Source of the DNA: Mucilaginibacter galii
GTDB lineage: Bacteria > Bacteroidota > Bacteroidia > Sphingobacteriales > Sphingobacteriaceae
Reading direction: 5' to 3'
NCBI RefSeq assembly: GCF_014635825.1
Contig: NZ_BMDO01000002.1
Location: forward strand, 310,001 to 374,000
DNA length: 64,000 nucleotides
Shown: in pieces, positions 25,649 to 34,484 of the stretch
How positions within the stretch are numbered: the stretch's first letter is position 1
Layout: each line of letters opens with the position of its first letter
Position numbers and translations under genes: made by a program
Notes under the pieces: generated by a model
What the model was told of the DNA's origin: nothing
Databases searched by the model: none
What the model saw: the letters and a program-made list of their open reading frames with translations, nothing else

Positions 25649-27121
25649 CTACTTAACCCAATCACTTACAATTTTAGCCGATAATAATGCCAACGGAATA
25701 CCACCACCCGGGTGCACACTGCCACCACAAAAATACAGGTTGCTCACATTAGACGAACGGTTGGCATGGCGCAAAAATGCTGCAAATTGGCTATTAGAAC
25801 TGTTGCCGTACAGAGAACCCTGGTACGAAGACGTTTTACTCTCGATGCTGCGCGGATCGAGTATGCTCTCATTTACAATGAGCGGTGCAATATCCTGCCC
25901 TAACTGTGCCGACAGTTTTCGAATGATATTTTGCCGTGCTTCGGTAATGAGCTGATCCCAATCCTGACCGGTGTTGGCCGGCACATTGATCATGGTAAAC
26001 CAGTTTTCGCAACCCTCTGGAGCATCATCAGCTTTAAATTTAGAACTGATGTTGAGGTAAACCGTGGGATCGTGGTAAATGGTCTTTTCCTTCCAAATGG
26101 CGTTGAACTCTGCCTCGTAAACGGCGCTGAAAAAGATATTGTGCAAGTCTAATTGCGGAAACTGCTGTTTTACGCCCCAGTAAAAAATTAGTGCCGAACT
26201 GCTGCGCTCCTGTTTCAAAATATTTTCTGGAAATAAGCGCGGATGATTTTTTAGCAACTTACGATACGTAAACCACACATCCATATTGGAAACCACTATA
26301 TCGGCCGAATGCAAAGTACCTTTCACCTTTAGCCCTTCGGCCCTTCCACCCTTGACCACAATTTCCTCCACAGGCTGCCCGTAATGGAACTGAACGCCTA
26401 AATCTTGCGCCAACTTAACCAAACTATCGGTAATGCTATACATGCCCCCATCCGGGAAATAAGCGCCAAAATGCTGTTCTAAGTGCGGAATTACATTGAG
26501 CGTTGCCGGAGCCCTATAGGGATTTGAACCATTGTAGGTGGCATACCTGTCATAAAACTGCACCAGTCTTTTATCTTGATAAAAGCTTTGATTGGCCTGA
26601 TGCATCGTTCTGAATGCATCTATCTGAAACAGCCTTAATATTGATTTTACCGTTTGCTTACTCAGGTATGTTTTTAACCGGTGTAACGATTGCTCCAGGA
26701 AAACATGATTGGTAATATCGTAAATGCGGTTACTGTTACGGTAATAGTTTTGAATGTTATTGATAGATTCCCCCGTTTGTATATTTACTTCCTCTGCAAA
26801 CTTATCCGGGTCGGCATAGGCTTTTAAATGCGTGCCATCCGGGTAAAAATAGTGGCAAACCACATCCAGCTTTTTATAGCTGAAATATTGCTCAGGGTCT
26901 TTACCGGCCAACGTGAACAACTCATCTACATACTGCGGCATGGTGAACAAACTGGGGCCTGCATCAAAGCGGTAGCCTGCCTGCTCAAACTCCGATAGTT
27001 TTCCCCCGGCGTAACTGTTGGACTCAAACACCTCTACGGCATAGCCCTTAACGGCCAGGCGTATGGCAGCAGCAATACCGGCTACACCGGCACCAATAAT
27101 AAGGGCTTTTTGTTGGGGCAT
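25649..27121 (-). CDS. CrtI-family carotenoid desaturase (CrtD-like)
   Basis: A 490-residue FAD-dependent oxidoreductase of the phytoene desaturase family. It opens ALIIGAGVAGIAAAIRLAVK with the FAD-binding Rossmann fold, followed by SYAGGKLSEFEQAGYRFDAG and GPSLFTMPQ. Its C-terminus carries the family ending LYFCGGSVHPGGGIPLALLS. It inserts double bonds into a carotenoid backbone. The sequence looks closer to the later-step CrtD desaturases than to first-step CrtI. No crtB or crtY is visible in the window, so the core pathway lies elsewhere. Confidence 0.85.
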   Translation of the reverse strand: MPQQKALIIGAGVAGIAAAIRLAVKGYAVEVFESNSYAGGKLSEFEQAGYRFDAGPSLFTMPQYVDELFTLAGKDPEQYFSYKKLDVVCHYFYPDGTHLKAYADPDKFAEEVNIQTGESINNIQNYYRNSNRIYDITNHVFLEQSLHRLKTYLSKQTVKSILRLFQIDAFRTMHQANQSFYQDKRLVQFYDRYATYNGSNPYRAPATLNVIPHLEQHFGAYFPDGGMYSITDSLVKLAQDLGVQFHYGQPVEEIVVKGGRAEGLKVKGTLHSADIVVSNMDVWFTYRKLLKNHPRLFPENILKQERSSSALIFYWGVKQQFPQLDLHNIFFSAVYEAEFNAIWKEKTIYHDPTVYLNISSKFKADDAPEGCENWFTMINVPANTGQDWDQLITEARQNIIRKLSAQLGQDIAPLIVNESILDPRSIESKTSSYQGSLYGNSSNSQFAAFLRHANRSSNVSNLYFCGGSVHPGGGIPLALLSAKIVSDWVK

Positions 27122-27149
27122 GGGCTACAAAGATAATTTACCTGGGCAC

Positions 27150-27180
27150 AAAAAAAGCAGAACTGCTGAAGTTCTGCTTC
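27150..27180 (-). terminator. Terminator after the DJ-1/PfpI gene
   Basis: On the minus strand GAAGCAGAAC and GTTCTGCTT form a stem around TTCAGCA, followed by seven T, 26 bp after the gene's stop. Confidence 0.8.
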
Positions 27181-27206
27181 TTATTCAATTAACTCGGTGT
27201 TGCTTA

Positions 27207-27755
27207 TTATTCGTGCACACCTTCGCCAATTTCTTCAATAGTTTTGCGGTTAAAGGCATCCAAATCGGCAGGCGTACGGCTGGTTACGAGGCCATTATCT
27301 ACCACAACTTCTTCATCTACCCATTCGGCACCGGCATTCTTCAAATCGGTTTGCAATGATGGGTATGAGGTTAACCTGCGCCCGCTAATCATGCCGGTTT
27401 CAATCAGCATTTGCGGACCATGGCATATAGCGGCCAATGGTTTACCTTCATCTAAAAATGCAGATACAAATGCTACGGCGTCTTTATTCTGGCGTAATTT
27501 ATCGGGATTGAGCACGCCGCCGGGTAATACCAGGGCATCATAATCATCAGGACTGGCATCGGTTAAAACCACGTCAACATCTACCTCAATGCCCCATTTG
27601 TCTTTGTCCCACGCTTTAATTTTTCCGCTTTGCGGCGATATGATATGTACCGTAGCACCGGCGGCCAGCAGGGCTTCTTTAGGACTGGTTAATTCTACTT
27701 GTTCAAAACCTTCTTCGGTAAGTATAGCTACTTTACGATTATTTAAATTTGCCAT
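27207..27755 (-). CDS. DJ-1/PfpI family protein (type 1 glutamine amidotransferase fold)
   Basis: A 182-residue DJ-1/PfpI protein with the nucleophile elbow AAICHGPQML (C111) and the acidic partner in LTEEGFEQVE. The family includes deglycases, chaperones and intracellular proteases such as PfpI and YhbO, and the sequence alone does not choose between them. VEVDVVLTDASPDDYDALVL lies before the conserved PGG. It is followed by its own terminator and lies 80 bp downstream of a LysR regulator on the same strand. Confidence 0.9.
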   Translation of the reverse strand: MANLNNRKVAILTEEGFEQVELTSPKEALLAAGATVHIISPQSGKIKAWDKDKWGIEVDVDVVLTDASPDDYDALVLPGGVLNPDKLRQNKDAVAFVSAFLDEGKPLAAICHGPQMLIETGMISGRRLTSYPSLQTDLKNAGAEWVDEEVVVDNGLVTSRTPADLDAFNRKTIEEIGEGVHE

Positions 27756-27835
27756 GATGTATCAATTTTTAACCGCTTAACCTAAGCGGCACTTATACTA
27801 CATTGGCGAATTTTTAAAGTTTTACGAAATTTAAT

Positions 27836-28729
27836 TTATTGATGTTCCAGCGCGTAATTAATAAAATTGGTAGTTAAGCCGTAATCTTCGGTACCCTTGC
27901 GGCGGATGAAGTAAAAGTTACGGATGATTTTTAGGCCCTCTATTGGCACCTCTACCAAATCGCCCTCCGCTAGTTCGCGCTTAATTGATGGGCGAGGCAT
28001 AAAGCCAAGGCATTGGTCGGCCAGGAGGAAATTCTTTAAGGCTTCGGTACCCCCCAGACGTATCTTTACCGATAGGTCTACCGGTTTGATATGATGATCG
28101 GATAGGGCTTTCAGTAAGGCATTCAACGTGCCCGAGCCACGCTCCCGTAAGGCCAGCGGGGTTTTAATGAATTGTTTAATGCTCAACGATTTGCCAGCCA
28201 GCGGACTTTTAGCCGAACAAACCGGAATTACTTCATCGGTCATAAAAGGCTGGTACGATACGTTGGTAAGCTTGTTATCTACCTCAATAATGCCTACATC
28301 AACTTCGTGGTTCAATAAGGCATTCAATATATACTCCGAGTTGCGATTAACCAGTTGCACACCAACGTTGGCATACTTTCTTTGGAACCCCGACAGTATT
28401 GGCGGCAAAATATACAGGGCAATAGTGGTACTGGCCCCTAAACGCAAATGCCCCGCTGCGTACGATTGATTGCTCAGCAACGCCATATCATATTCTGCCT
28501 TACGCTCAATCTCCGTCGCTTGTAAAAGGTATTCGTTCAGTTTTTTGCCAGCTTCGGTTAAAATGATGCTGTTGCCTTTACGCTCAAAGAGCGGAAGCTT
28601 ATACTGATCTTCAAGTGCTTTAATGTGCTTACTAATGGCCGGTTGGGTTATAAAAAGCACCTGTGCCGCCTTTGAAAAGCTCAGGTTGGCAGCCACTTCT
28701 ATAAAAACACGGTGAGCGAAAGAGATCAT
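27836..28729 (-). CDS. LysR family transcriptional regulator
   Basis: A 297-residue LysR-type regulator. The N-terminal winged helix-turn-helix is clear (VAANLSFSKAAQVLFITQPA, then SKHIKALEDQYKLPLFER). A substrate-binding-type effector domain follows, including LRLGASTTIALYILPPIL. The sequence resembles CysB/CbbR-type regulators in general layout, but the ligand is unknown. The divergent gene 98 bp away encodes a GT87 membrane protein, a possible target. Confidence 0.92.
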   Translation of the reverse strand: MISFAHRVFIEVAANLSFSKAAQVLFITQPAISKHIKALEDQYKLPLFERKGNSIILTEAGKKLNEYLLQATEIERKAEYDMALLSNQSYAAGHLRLGASTTIALYILPPILSGFQRKYANVGVQLVNRNSEYILNALLNHEVDVGIIEVDNKLTNVSYQPFMTDEVIPVCSAKSPLAGKSLSIKQFIKTPLALRERGSGTLNALLKALSDHHIKPVDLSVKIRLGGTEALKNFLLADQCLGFMPRPSIKRELAEGDLVEVPIEGLKIIRNFYFIRRKGTEDYGLTTNFINYALEHQ

Positions 28730-28827
28730 ATTAACCGACGATGATAAGCACCGTTCAAATGTAAATGTTTTAGCGGTTCAAAACAGGTAGTTCATAGAAA
28801 TACTTACCTTAGCCACGCCTTTACGCT

Positions 28828-30078
28828 ATGGAAAAACGCCTCTTGCGCTATAATAAAACCTATTTGCTCATCCTGCTTGCCCTGGTAACAGTGGCATTTG
28901 CCGTAATGTCTTATAACCGGGGTATGCGGGCAGATGTTAACGGCGATTATTACATTTACTGGCAAACCGGCCTTCATTTCTGGAGTGGCGAAAAGATTTA
29001 CACGCCCGGGCTCATAGATGGTGGCTTTACTTATCCGCCTTTTGCCGCCTTATTTTTTAGCGTTTTCTCCGTATTTCCATTCCATACCTCTGCATTTTTA
29101 TACAGTTTTATTGTAAACTACGGTTTGTGGATAGCCTCTTTTGTGCTGATTCGAAAAATATTTAAAGAGCTTTATCCCACACAAGATTTTACATGGCCCA
29201 TAACCCTGGCCTTGCTATTTTCCATTGCGTTTTACTGGCACAACTTTATTTGGATGAACGCCAATATGCCGGTGCTTTGCCTAACCTTGCTGGGCATTTA
29301 TTACTACATTAAAAAGCAGTTTACCTGGAGCTATGTATTTTGGATGGCCGCCACCTTTTTCAAGATCACACCCATCCTGTTCCTTTTTTTTGCGGCCATT
29401 AAGCGCGGACCAAAGGATTGGTCTAAGATTATTTTAACCGCTTTGCCTTTTGTTATTATCCCTGCCCTATTAAGAGGTTTGCCTACCGGGATAAACGATT
29501 GGAAAGATTATTACCAGGCCTTTGTGGCTCCCTTTAGCAAAGGGCAGATAGACGAAAATATTATTAGCCTGGGTGTTCCGGCTTTGTTAAATAAACTGAA
29601 TACCGGCAATGCCGAAATTGGCTATGCCCCGGTACTGCACTTATCGGCACACGCATTAAAGCTGATTATTTTAAGCTTTCAATTGCTGGCTATGGGTGCG
29701 TTAACTATTAAGTTTGCTTATGACCGTTATGTAAGGAAAATAGAAGATTTTAGCACTGCCGATTTTTGCCTGATCTTCCTTATTCCCCTGCTGCTGCCGG
29801 GACGGGTATGGGCTCATCATCATGTGTGTACCAGCTTTATTTACACTTACTTGTTCTATATCCTGCTTAAGCAAAAGCGAACAGCGCTTTTAATTGTTAC
29901 CTGCTTTTTATGCCTGCTACTCAACGTGATTACCAAGGATGTGATAGGCCAAACGCTGACCGATGTATTGCGGCATTATAGTATAGTTACGCTGGTGATG
30001 TTGTTTGTAAGCGCACTAATCATAGCATTGCGCGAGCATGATGAACTCGGTCGAATACCAGATCAAGCCGTTAATTAA
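28828..30078 (+). CDS. GT87 family membrane glycosyltransferase (DUF2029)
   Basis: A 416-residue multi-pass membrane protein, about ten helices, of the GT87 polyprenol-phosphate-mannose-dependent transferase family. The family feature is the early acidic loop after helix 1 (MRADVNGDYYIYW), then SGEKIYTPGLIDGGFTYPP with a conserved Tyr-Pro-Pro. Relatives build mannans in actinobacteria; in Bacteroidota they are thought to act on cell-surface glycans. The gene is divergent from the LysR regulator and is followed by a palindromic repeat. Donor and acceptor are not readable. Confidence 0.85.
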   Translation: MEKRLLRYNKTYLLILLALVTVAFAVMSYNRGMRADVNGDYYIYWQTGLHFWSGEKIYTPGLIDGGFTYPPFAALFFSVFSVFPFHTSAFLYSFIVNYGLWIASFVLIRKIFKELYPTQDFTWPITLALLFSIAFYWHNFIWMNANMPVLCLTLLGIYYYIKKQFTWSYVFWMAATFFKITPILFLFFAAIKRGPKDWSKIILTALPFVIIPALLRGLPTGINDWKDYYQAFVAPFSKGQIDENIISLGVPALLNKLNTGNAEIGYAPVLHLSAHALKLIILSFQLLAMGALTIKFAYDRYVRKIEDFSTADFCLIFLIPLLLPGRVWAHHHVCTSFIYTYLFYILLKQKRTALLIVTCFLCLLLNVITKDVIGQTLTDVLRHYSIVTLVMLFVSALIIALREHDELGRIPDQAVN

Positions 30079-30084
30079 CTTGTA

Positions 30085-30157
30085 TGTCATTGCGAGCGAT
30101 AGCGTGGCAATCTCCGCATGCCTGGTAACTAAGTGTAAAGAGATTGCCGCAAAGACA
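30085..30157. repeat. Dispersed palindromic repeat, family B copy 1
   Basis: TGTCATTGCGAGCGATAGCG begins an element with GGCAATCTC and its inverse GAGATTGCC at 30140-30148. It lies between convergent genes and may help terminate both. A related shorter copy is at 36359-36386. Confidence 0.65.
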
Positions 30158-30173
30158 TATTAATCTTTGTAGA

Positions 30174-32354
30174 TCACTTCTTCACTCCATCAACTTCCAA
30201 ACGCACCACATCATAACAAATACCACTGGTTACATTACCTGCGGGTACCGTTAACACAATGCTGTTCTGACCCGGTTTTAACAGTGATGTATCAAATGTA
30301 AAGTCCTTCTCTACCCAAGTGCCTTCTACACCATCGCGAACCATGCTGGCACCACCACCGCCAATATCAGTAAAAGGGCCAACGTCTTTACCGTTCACCA
30401 TGATGCCTAACGAACGAGCACCCGAACCTACTATGCCAAACCGCAGGGTGGCTTTACCCGATGCTGGTACATCTTTCGGCATAGTAAAGTTGAAGGTCCA
30501 TGGCGTAGCGCGGCCGTTATCTTTGCCGTCGGGTTTAAAATCGGTATCGTGCGGTACGTGATAGATATACCAGTCTTTAGCCGGGTCAGATTTGCCTATG
30601 GTAAAATTCACATCGTTAGGGAAAAGCTTAGCGTATTCAATATACATGCCCCAGTGCCAGTGGTCTTCGCCTTTATAAAACTCCTTAGCCGAGCGGTTTG
30701 GCATTCCAATTTGCCAAATCTGTTTGCCAAAGTGTGTCGGCTTCCATTCAATAGTGCCTAAGTCGAGCTTTTGTCCGGGCTTAATGGTTAAGGTGGCGGT
30801 AGCATCATAGGCACCTAAAACACCATCGGCAATCGCGTGTAACTGGTAGGTGCCAGGCTTGACGTTAGGTATAGTAAAGTTACCATCTGTAGTGCCTTTA
30901 GTCCAAAATTCGTAATGTTTGGCATCACTTTGCCAGTTTACCGGCTGCGGAGGGAAGTTAAAAGCAGGACGACCATTGGCTGCACGTGGCGGCAAATAAG
31001 TGCCACGGTTAGCACGTTTTCCATTAGGTAAAACCTTAGTGGCAGTATCGGCAGAAGCAGGGCGTACTGGCTCCGGGTTTGGTGCAATGGCCGGTGATGG
31101 TGCAACCTCTGCCATCATAGGGTGGGTAATGCGCGGTAGTTCTTTCTCGTCAGGAAAAGCTAAACCTACCAGCAGGTTAGTGAATTTTGTAATGGGTGCC
31201 TGTTCGTCTACCAGCTTCACACTTCCTTTTACAGTAGCACGATCAGTAGCGGGCGTGTAATCTACACCTTTAACCCAATTGTAAGGCCAGGCGGCTTGCT
31301 GTGCCTTAGCTTGCTTTTTAGCATCGGCAAATAGCGCCTGAGGATTGTTACCGGTAGGCACATAAATAAACATAGGGCCTACTACCTTGGTCCAGGGTTC
31401 GTTGGCGGCAAAGTTTAACTGGCTGCCGCCGTAGTGCGTACCACGCCAGTAATTAAGCAGGGTAGGGTCACCGCCATCGCCATCGTCCAAATGGCCGGTC
31501 AATTCAAAGTGATTGGGCCCACTGCTTAAATATTCAAACGATGGATTAATAATATACAAGCCCACCTTTTGTTGGGTAGACGACCAGCCAAAAGCCGGAA
31601 TTTCGGACTGCTTGGCCGAGTAATCATATTTATGCTCGGCACGGCCCTTATAAATACCGGTAGTAAGGCGGCGTGCTTCTTTCATGTTCAGGTCGTCGGC
31701 TTCGTCCCAGTCTTTACCAGTAGGCATCATGGCGTTGCGCTGCTCGTCGATGGATAACCAGTCGAACACATTGCCGGCCAGTTTAAAGCCAAAGCGCGAT
31801 TCGCCTACCGAACCGGCAGGGTAACTATCCTGGTGGGTGAAGATAGCGTAAGTGTACACACCATGCGCGCCACGTTCTAAGGTGTAGCGTATTTCGAGGT
31901 CGGCAATTAAACCACCGCCTTGTCCGGCGGCAGTGGGGTTGGGGCCTAAAATAGATTTACCGTCAGAGTAGCCCTTGATGGAAACTTCGCCGCGGGCACC
32001 GCCCACTTTGGCAGGGTCTATAGTAATGCTGGTCACTTCGCGTGCGGCCAAGGCCGGGCTTTGTTCCCAATACCCGGCATGATGGCCCGATACATAACCC
32101 ATGAGCTCGATATTGGGTGTTGGCGTGTTCGGTGTTTTGAGCGAGGTAAGATCGCCGGTGCGCTTGTTCACTATTACGGTTAGGTAACCGTTGCTCAGGG
32201 TGTAGGTGGCACCATTGTCGGTAACAGTAACCGGCGGGTCGGCCGGGGCATTGGTATGGCTTTTTGTATAGATCGGCTGCTTGGGTTTGATGACCACAAA
32301 TGATGAAAATGCAGCAAGGGCCACCAGCAACAGGAGTTTGTATTTGTTTTGCAT
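30174..32354 (-). CDS. Rhamnogalacturonan lyase (polysaccharide lyase family 4)
   Basis: This 726-residue secreted enzyme splits the rhamnogalacturonan I backbone of pectin by beta-elimination. After an N-terminal signal segment, the catalytic beta-sandwich runs to about residue 400 (NGYLTVIVNKRTGDLTSLK near its start). A fibronectin-III-like domain (about 475-535: GNFTIPNVKPGTYQLHAIADG) and a carbohydrate-binding jelly-roll (about 540-722) follow, the usual PL4 order. A ~60-residue proline-rich insert (EVAPSPAIAPNPEPVRP onward) precedes the second domain and is unusual. No SusC/SusD genes lie next to it. Confidence 0.9.
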   Translation of the reverse strand: MQNKYKLLLLVALAAFSSFVVIKPKQPIYTKSHTNAPADPPVTVTDNGATYTLSNGYLTVIVNKRTGDLTSLKTPNTPTPNIELMGYVSGHHAGYWEQSPALAAREVTSITIDPAKVGGARGEVSIKGYSDGKSILGPNPTAAGQGGGLIADLEIRYTLERGAHGVYTYAIFTHQDSYPAGSVGESRFGFKLAGNVFDWLSIDEQRNAMMPTGKDWDEADDLNMKEARRLTTGIYKGRAEHKYDYSAKQSEIPAFGWSSTQQKVGLYIINPSFEYLSSGPNHFELTGHLDDGDGGDPTLLNYWRGTHYGGSQLNFAANEPWTKVVGPMFIYVPTGNNPQALFADAKKQAKAQQAAWPYNWVKGVDYTPATDRATVKGSVKLVDEQAPITKFTNLLVGLAFPDEKELPRITHPMMAEVAPSPAIAPNPEPVRPASADTATKVLPNGKRANRGTYLPPRAANGRPAFNFPPQPVNWQSDAKHYEFWTKGTTDGNFTIPNVKPGTYQLHAIADGVLGAYDATATLTIKPGQKLDLGTIEWKPTHFGKQIWQIGMPNRSAKEFYKGEDHWHWGMYIEYAKLFPNDVNFTIGKSDPAKDWYIYHVPHDTDFKPDGKDNGRATPWTFNFTMPKDVPASGKATLRFGIVGSGARSLGIMVNGKDVGPFTDIGGGGASMVRDGVEGTWVEKDFTFDTSLLKPGQNSIVLTVPAGNVTSGICYDVVRLEVDGVKK

Positions 32355-32396
32355 AAATACTATTGAACAGGTTTGTAATGAGCTAAGAAAGCTATG

Positions 32397-32404
32397 ATTG
32401 GTTA
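32397..32404 (-). promoter_or_regulatory. ATTGGTTA motif upstream of the rhamnogalacturonan lyase
   Basis: ATTGGTTA lies 43 bp upstream of the start, in the position and orientation of the ATTGGTT core of the motif before the oligogalacturonate-lyase-like and fucP genes. By itself the 8-mer is weak evidence. Confidence 0.25.
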
Positions 32405-32571
32405 TCAGGAAACCAAAGTAATTATCCTGTTTTAGTTAGCCATCCTGTACTGTGGTAGTGTGATGTTATTGTTACAGATGTAATGATACTGCTGTCTGGG
32501 CTGAGCAGGCCATTTATGTAAAACAAACATAACTGTTATTGCGCTGGTTATGATACCATACTATTAGCCGA

Positions 32572-33156
32572 ATGGAAAAGTATTGCACGCCGGAGTTTGA
32601 ATTTAAAAAGGTGCTTATCCTTTCAAACGTAACCGTGTTTATTATTTGCGTGCTTATCACTTGGCCATCCATCATTTTATATGCTTTAAAGGGTTATCGT
32701 TATTTGGGCATAGGTGGTATGTCGTTACTCATGGGAGTTTTTTTCATGATATTTTCAGTTCTGTTTAACTACTTGTCTAAAACGGTAACCATCTACTTCG
32801 ACAGAAAGCGGATGTATGTAAAGGACGGCGACAAAGAATACACAGGGTATTTGAAACGTGATATACTGGGCTTTTACAGTTATAACTACGATGAACGCAG
32901 CTCGTCATTTATTACAATTAAAATAATCTTCAAAAACGGAAAGGTGATCAACATCACGGATGCCAATATTTCCTCCAAAAAAGATGCTGACAAAGAATTG
33001 ATGCTTAAGCAATTCTTATTAACTGCAAAAAGGCAACTTGAATTTACCTTCATTAAAAAGAACCGTCGGCGTTCACTGCTTAAAATAGGCGCACATTGGT
33101 ACAGCAGAGATCCAAACGAAAAAGACTCGAACGCAAATGAGGCCGACATTGTTTAA
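32572..33156 (+). CDS. Two-helix membrane protein, unknown function
   Basis: I do not recognise this 194-residue protein. Two membrane helices (about residues 15-36 and 46-67) are followed by a hydrophilic, mostly beta C-terminal half (YFDRKRMYVKDGDKEYTGYL onward). That layout is common among small Bacteroidota proteins with a bacterial PH-like cytoplasmic domain. The stop codon lies in the loop of a terminator shared with the convergent asd gene. It has no neighbouring partner on its strand. Confidence 0.6.
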   Translation: MEKYCTPEFEFKKVLILSNVTVFIICVLITWPSIILYALKGYRYLGIGGMSLLMGVFFMIFSVLFNYLSKTVTIYFDRKRMYVKDGDKEYTGYLKRDILGFYSYNYDERSSSFITIKIIFKNGKVINITDANISSKKDADKELMLKQFLLTAKRQLEFTFIKKNRRRSLLKIGAHWYSRDPNEKDSNANEADIV

Positions 33157-33170
33157 AGTCGGCCTCATTT
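33135..33170. terminator. Bidirectional terminator before asd
   Basis: AAATGAGGCCGAC (33135-33147) pairs perfectly with GTCGGCCTCATTT (33158-33170), and T-rich sequence follows on both strands. The stop codon of the upstream gene is inside the loop. Confidence 0.85.
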
Positions 33171-33194
33171 TTATAAGTTATGATTAAGTTTAGC

Positions 33195-34202
33195 TTATAC
33201 TCCTACAGCCTCGCCCACCAAATTTTTAGCAACCAAATACTCAGCAATTTGAACAGCATTGGTAGCGGCACCTTTACGCAGGTTGTCAGATACTATCCAA
33301 CAATTTAGCGTATTAGGCTGGGTTTCATCACGGCGCAGGCGGCCTACAAAAACGTCGTCTTTCTCGTGTGCTTCCAGAGGGGTAGGGTATTGCAGGTTGG
33401 CTACATCATCAATAACCACTACGCCAGGTGCTTTGCTCAGCAGGTCGCGCAGTTCGGTTAAATCAAAATCGTTTTCAAACTCTACGTTAACCGACTCCGA
33501 GTGGCCACCCATAACAGGGATACGCACGGTAGTAGCCGTAACACGGATGCTGTCGTCGCCCATGATCTTTTTGGTTTCCAGCACCATTTTCATTTCTTCC
33601 TTGGTGTAGCCGTTGTCCTGAAAAACATCAATATGCGGCAGTACATTCAGGTCAATTTTATACGGATAAGCCATAGGGCCTTCAATACCGTTACGCTCGT
33701 TAAACAGCTGGTCTACCGCCTTAACACCGGTACCAGTAACCGATTGGTAGGTAGATACCACTACGCGTTTAATTTTATATTTATCGTGCAGGGGCTTTAG
33801 AGCCACTACCATTTGTATAGTTGAACAGTTAGGGTTGGCAATAATTTTGTCTTCGGCAGTTAATACATTGGCGTTAACCTCGGGCACTACCAGTTTCTTG
33901 GTAGGGTCCATACGCCAGGCCGATGAATTATCGATCACGGTAACGCCAGCCTCGGCAAATAGCGGGGCCTGCTCTAATGAAGTGCTTCCACCGGCAGAGA
34001 AAAGTGCAATATCCGGCTTCTGCTTTATCGCATCCTCTACAGAAACCACCTTATACGGCTTACCCTTATAGATAACTTCCTTACCTACACTTTTTGCGGA
34101 TGCCACGGGGATTAACTCTGTTACGGGAAAGTTGCGTTCTTCCAGAATCTGCAACATTTTAGTGCCTACCAAACCGGTAGCACCTACTACTGCGACTTTC
34201 AT
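33195..34202 (-). CDS. asd: Aspartate-semialdehyde dehydrogenase
   Basis: It reduces aspartyl phosphate to aspartate semialdehyde with NADPH, feeding lysine, diaminopimelate, threonine and methionine synthesis. Visible are the NADP-binding VAVVGATGLVGTKML, the active-site C126 in ANPNCSTIQM, and the substrate-binding region IRVTATTVRIPVMGGHSESV with its conserved Arg and His. Length 335 is typical. It works with dapB at 58.6 kb. A TATCTTTG box lies 42 bp upstream. Confidence 0.95.
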   Translation of the reverse strand: MKVAVVGATGLVGTKMLQILEERNFPVTELIPVASAKSVGKEVIYKGKPYKVVSVEDAIKQKPDIALFSAGGSTSLEQAPLFAEAGVTVIDNSSAWRMDPTKKLVVPEVNANVLTAEDKIIANPNCSTIQMVVALKPLHDKYKIKRVVVSTYQSVTGTGVKAVDQLFNERNGIEGPMAYPYKIDLNVLPHIDVFQDNGYTKEEMKMVLETKKIMGDDSIRVTATTVRIPVMGGHSESVNVEFENDFDLTELRDLLSKAPGVVVIDDVANLQYPTPLEAHEKDDVFVGRLRRDETQPNTLNCWIVSDNLRKGAATNAVQIAEYLVAKNLVGEAVGV

Positions 34203-34243
34203 TGTCTTGATTTAAACTTTAAATAATTAATAAACGTTAATTT

Positions 34244-34251
34244 CAAAGATA
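34244..34251 (-). promoter_or_regulatory. -7 promoter box for asd
   Basis: The minus strand reads TATCTTTG, an exact TAnnTTTG match, 42 bp before the start codon. Confidence 0.5.
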
Positions 34252-34454
34252 CACATTTTGAGCATTCAAAATGCCTTTAAATGCCTTGTAATAAGGTTTT
34301 GCATGCCGATGGTAGGTCGTTTTTAGCATGAATGCACAGAATTTTATTTCCTCTGATTTTAAATGGCTGCAATAATCACTTATCAACGGCGTGCTTTCGG
34401 TAATACACTTATGTATTTAAAACTATCTGAATAATGCGTTTAGCTGCATTTTTT

Positions 34455-34462
34455 TAACTTTG
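34455..34462 (+). promoter_or_regulatory. -7 promoter box for the threonine dehydrogenase gene
   Basis: TAACTTTG matches the TAnnTTTG -7 consensus 22 bp before the start codon. No clear -33 element is seen. Confidence 0.45.
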
Positions 34463-34484
34463 CAACATCCAAAATATTATTTGC

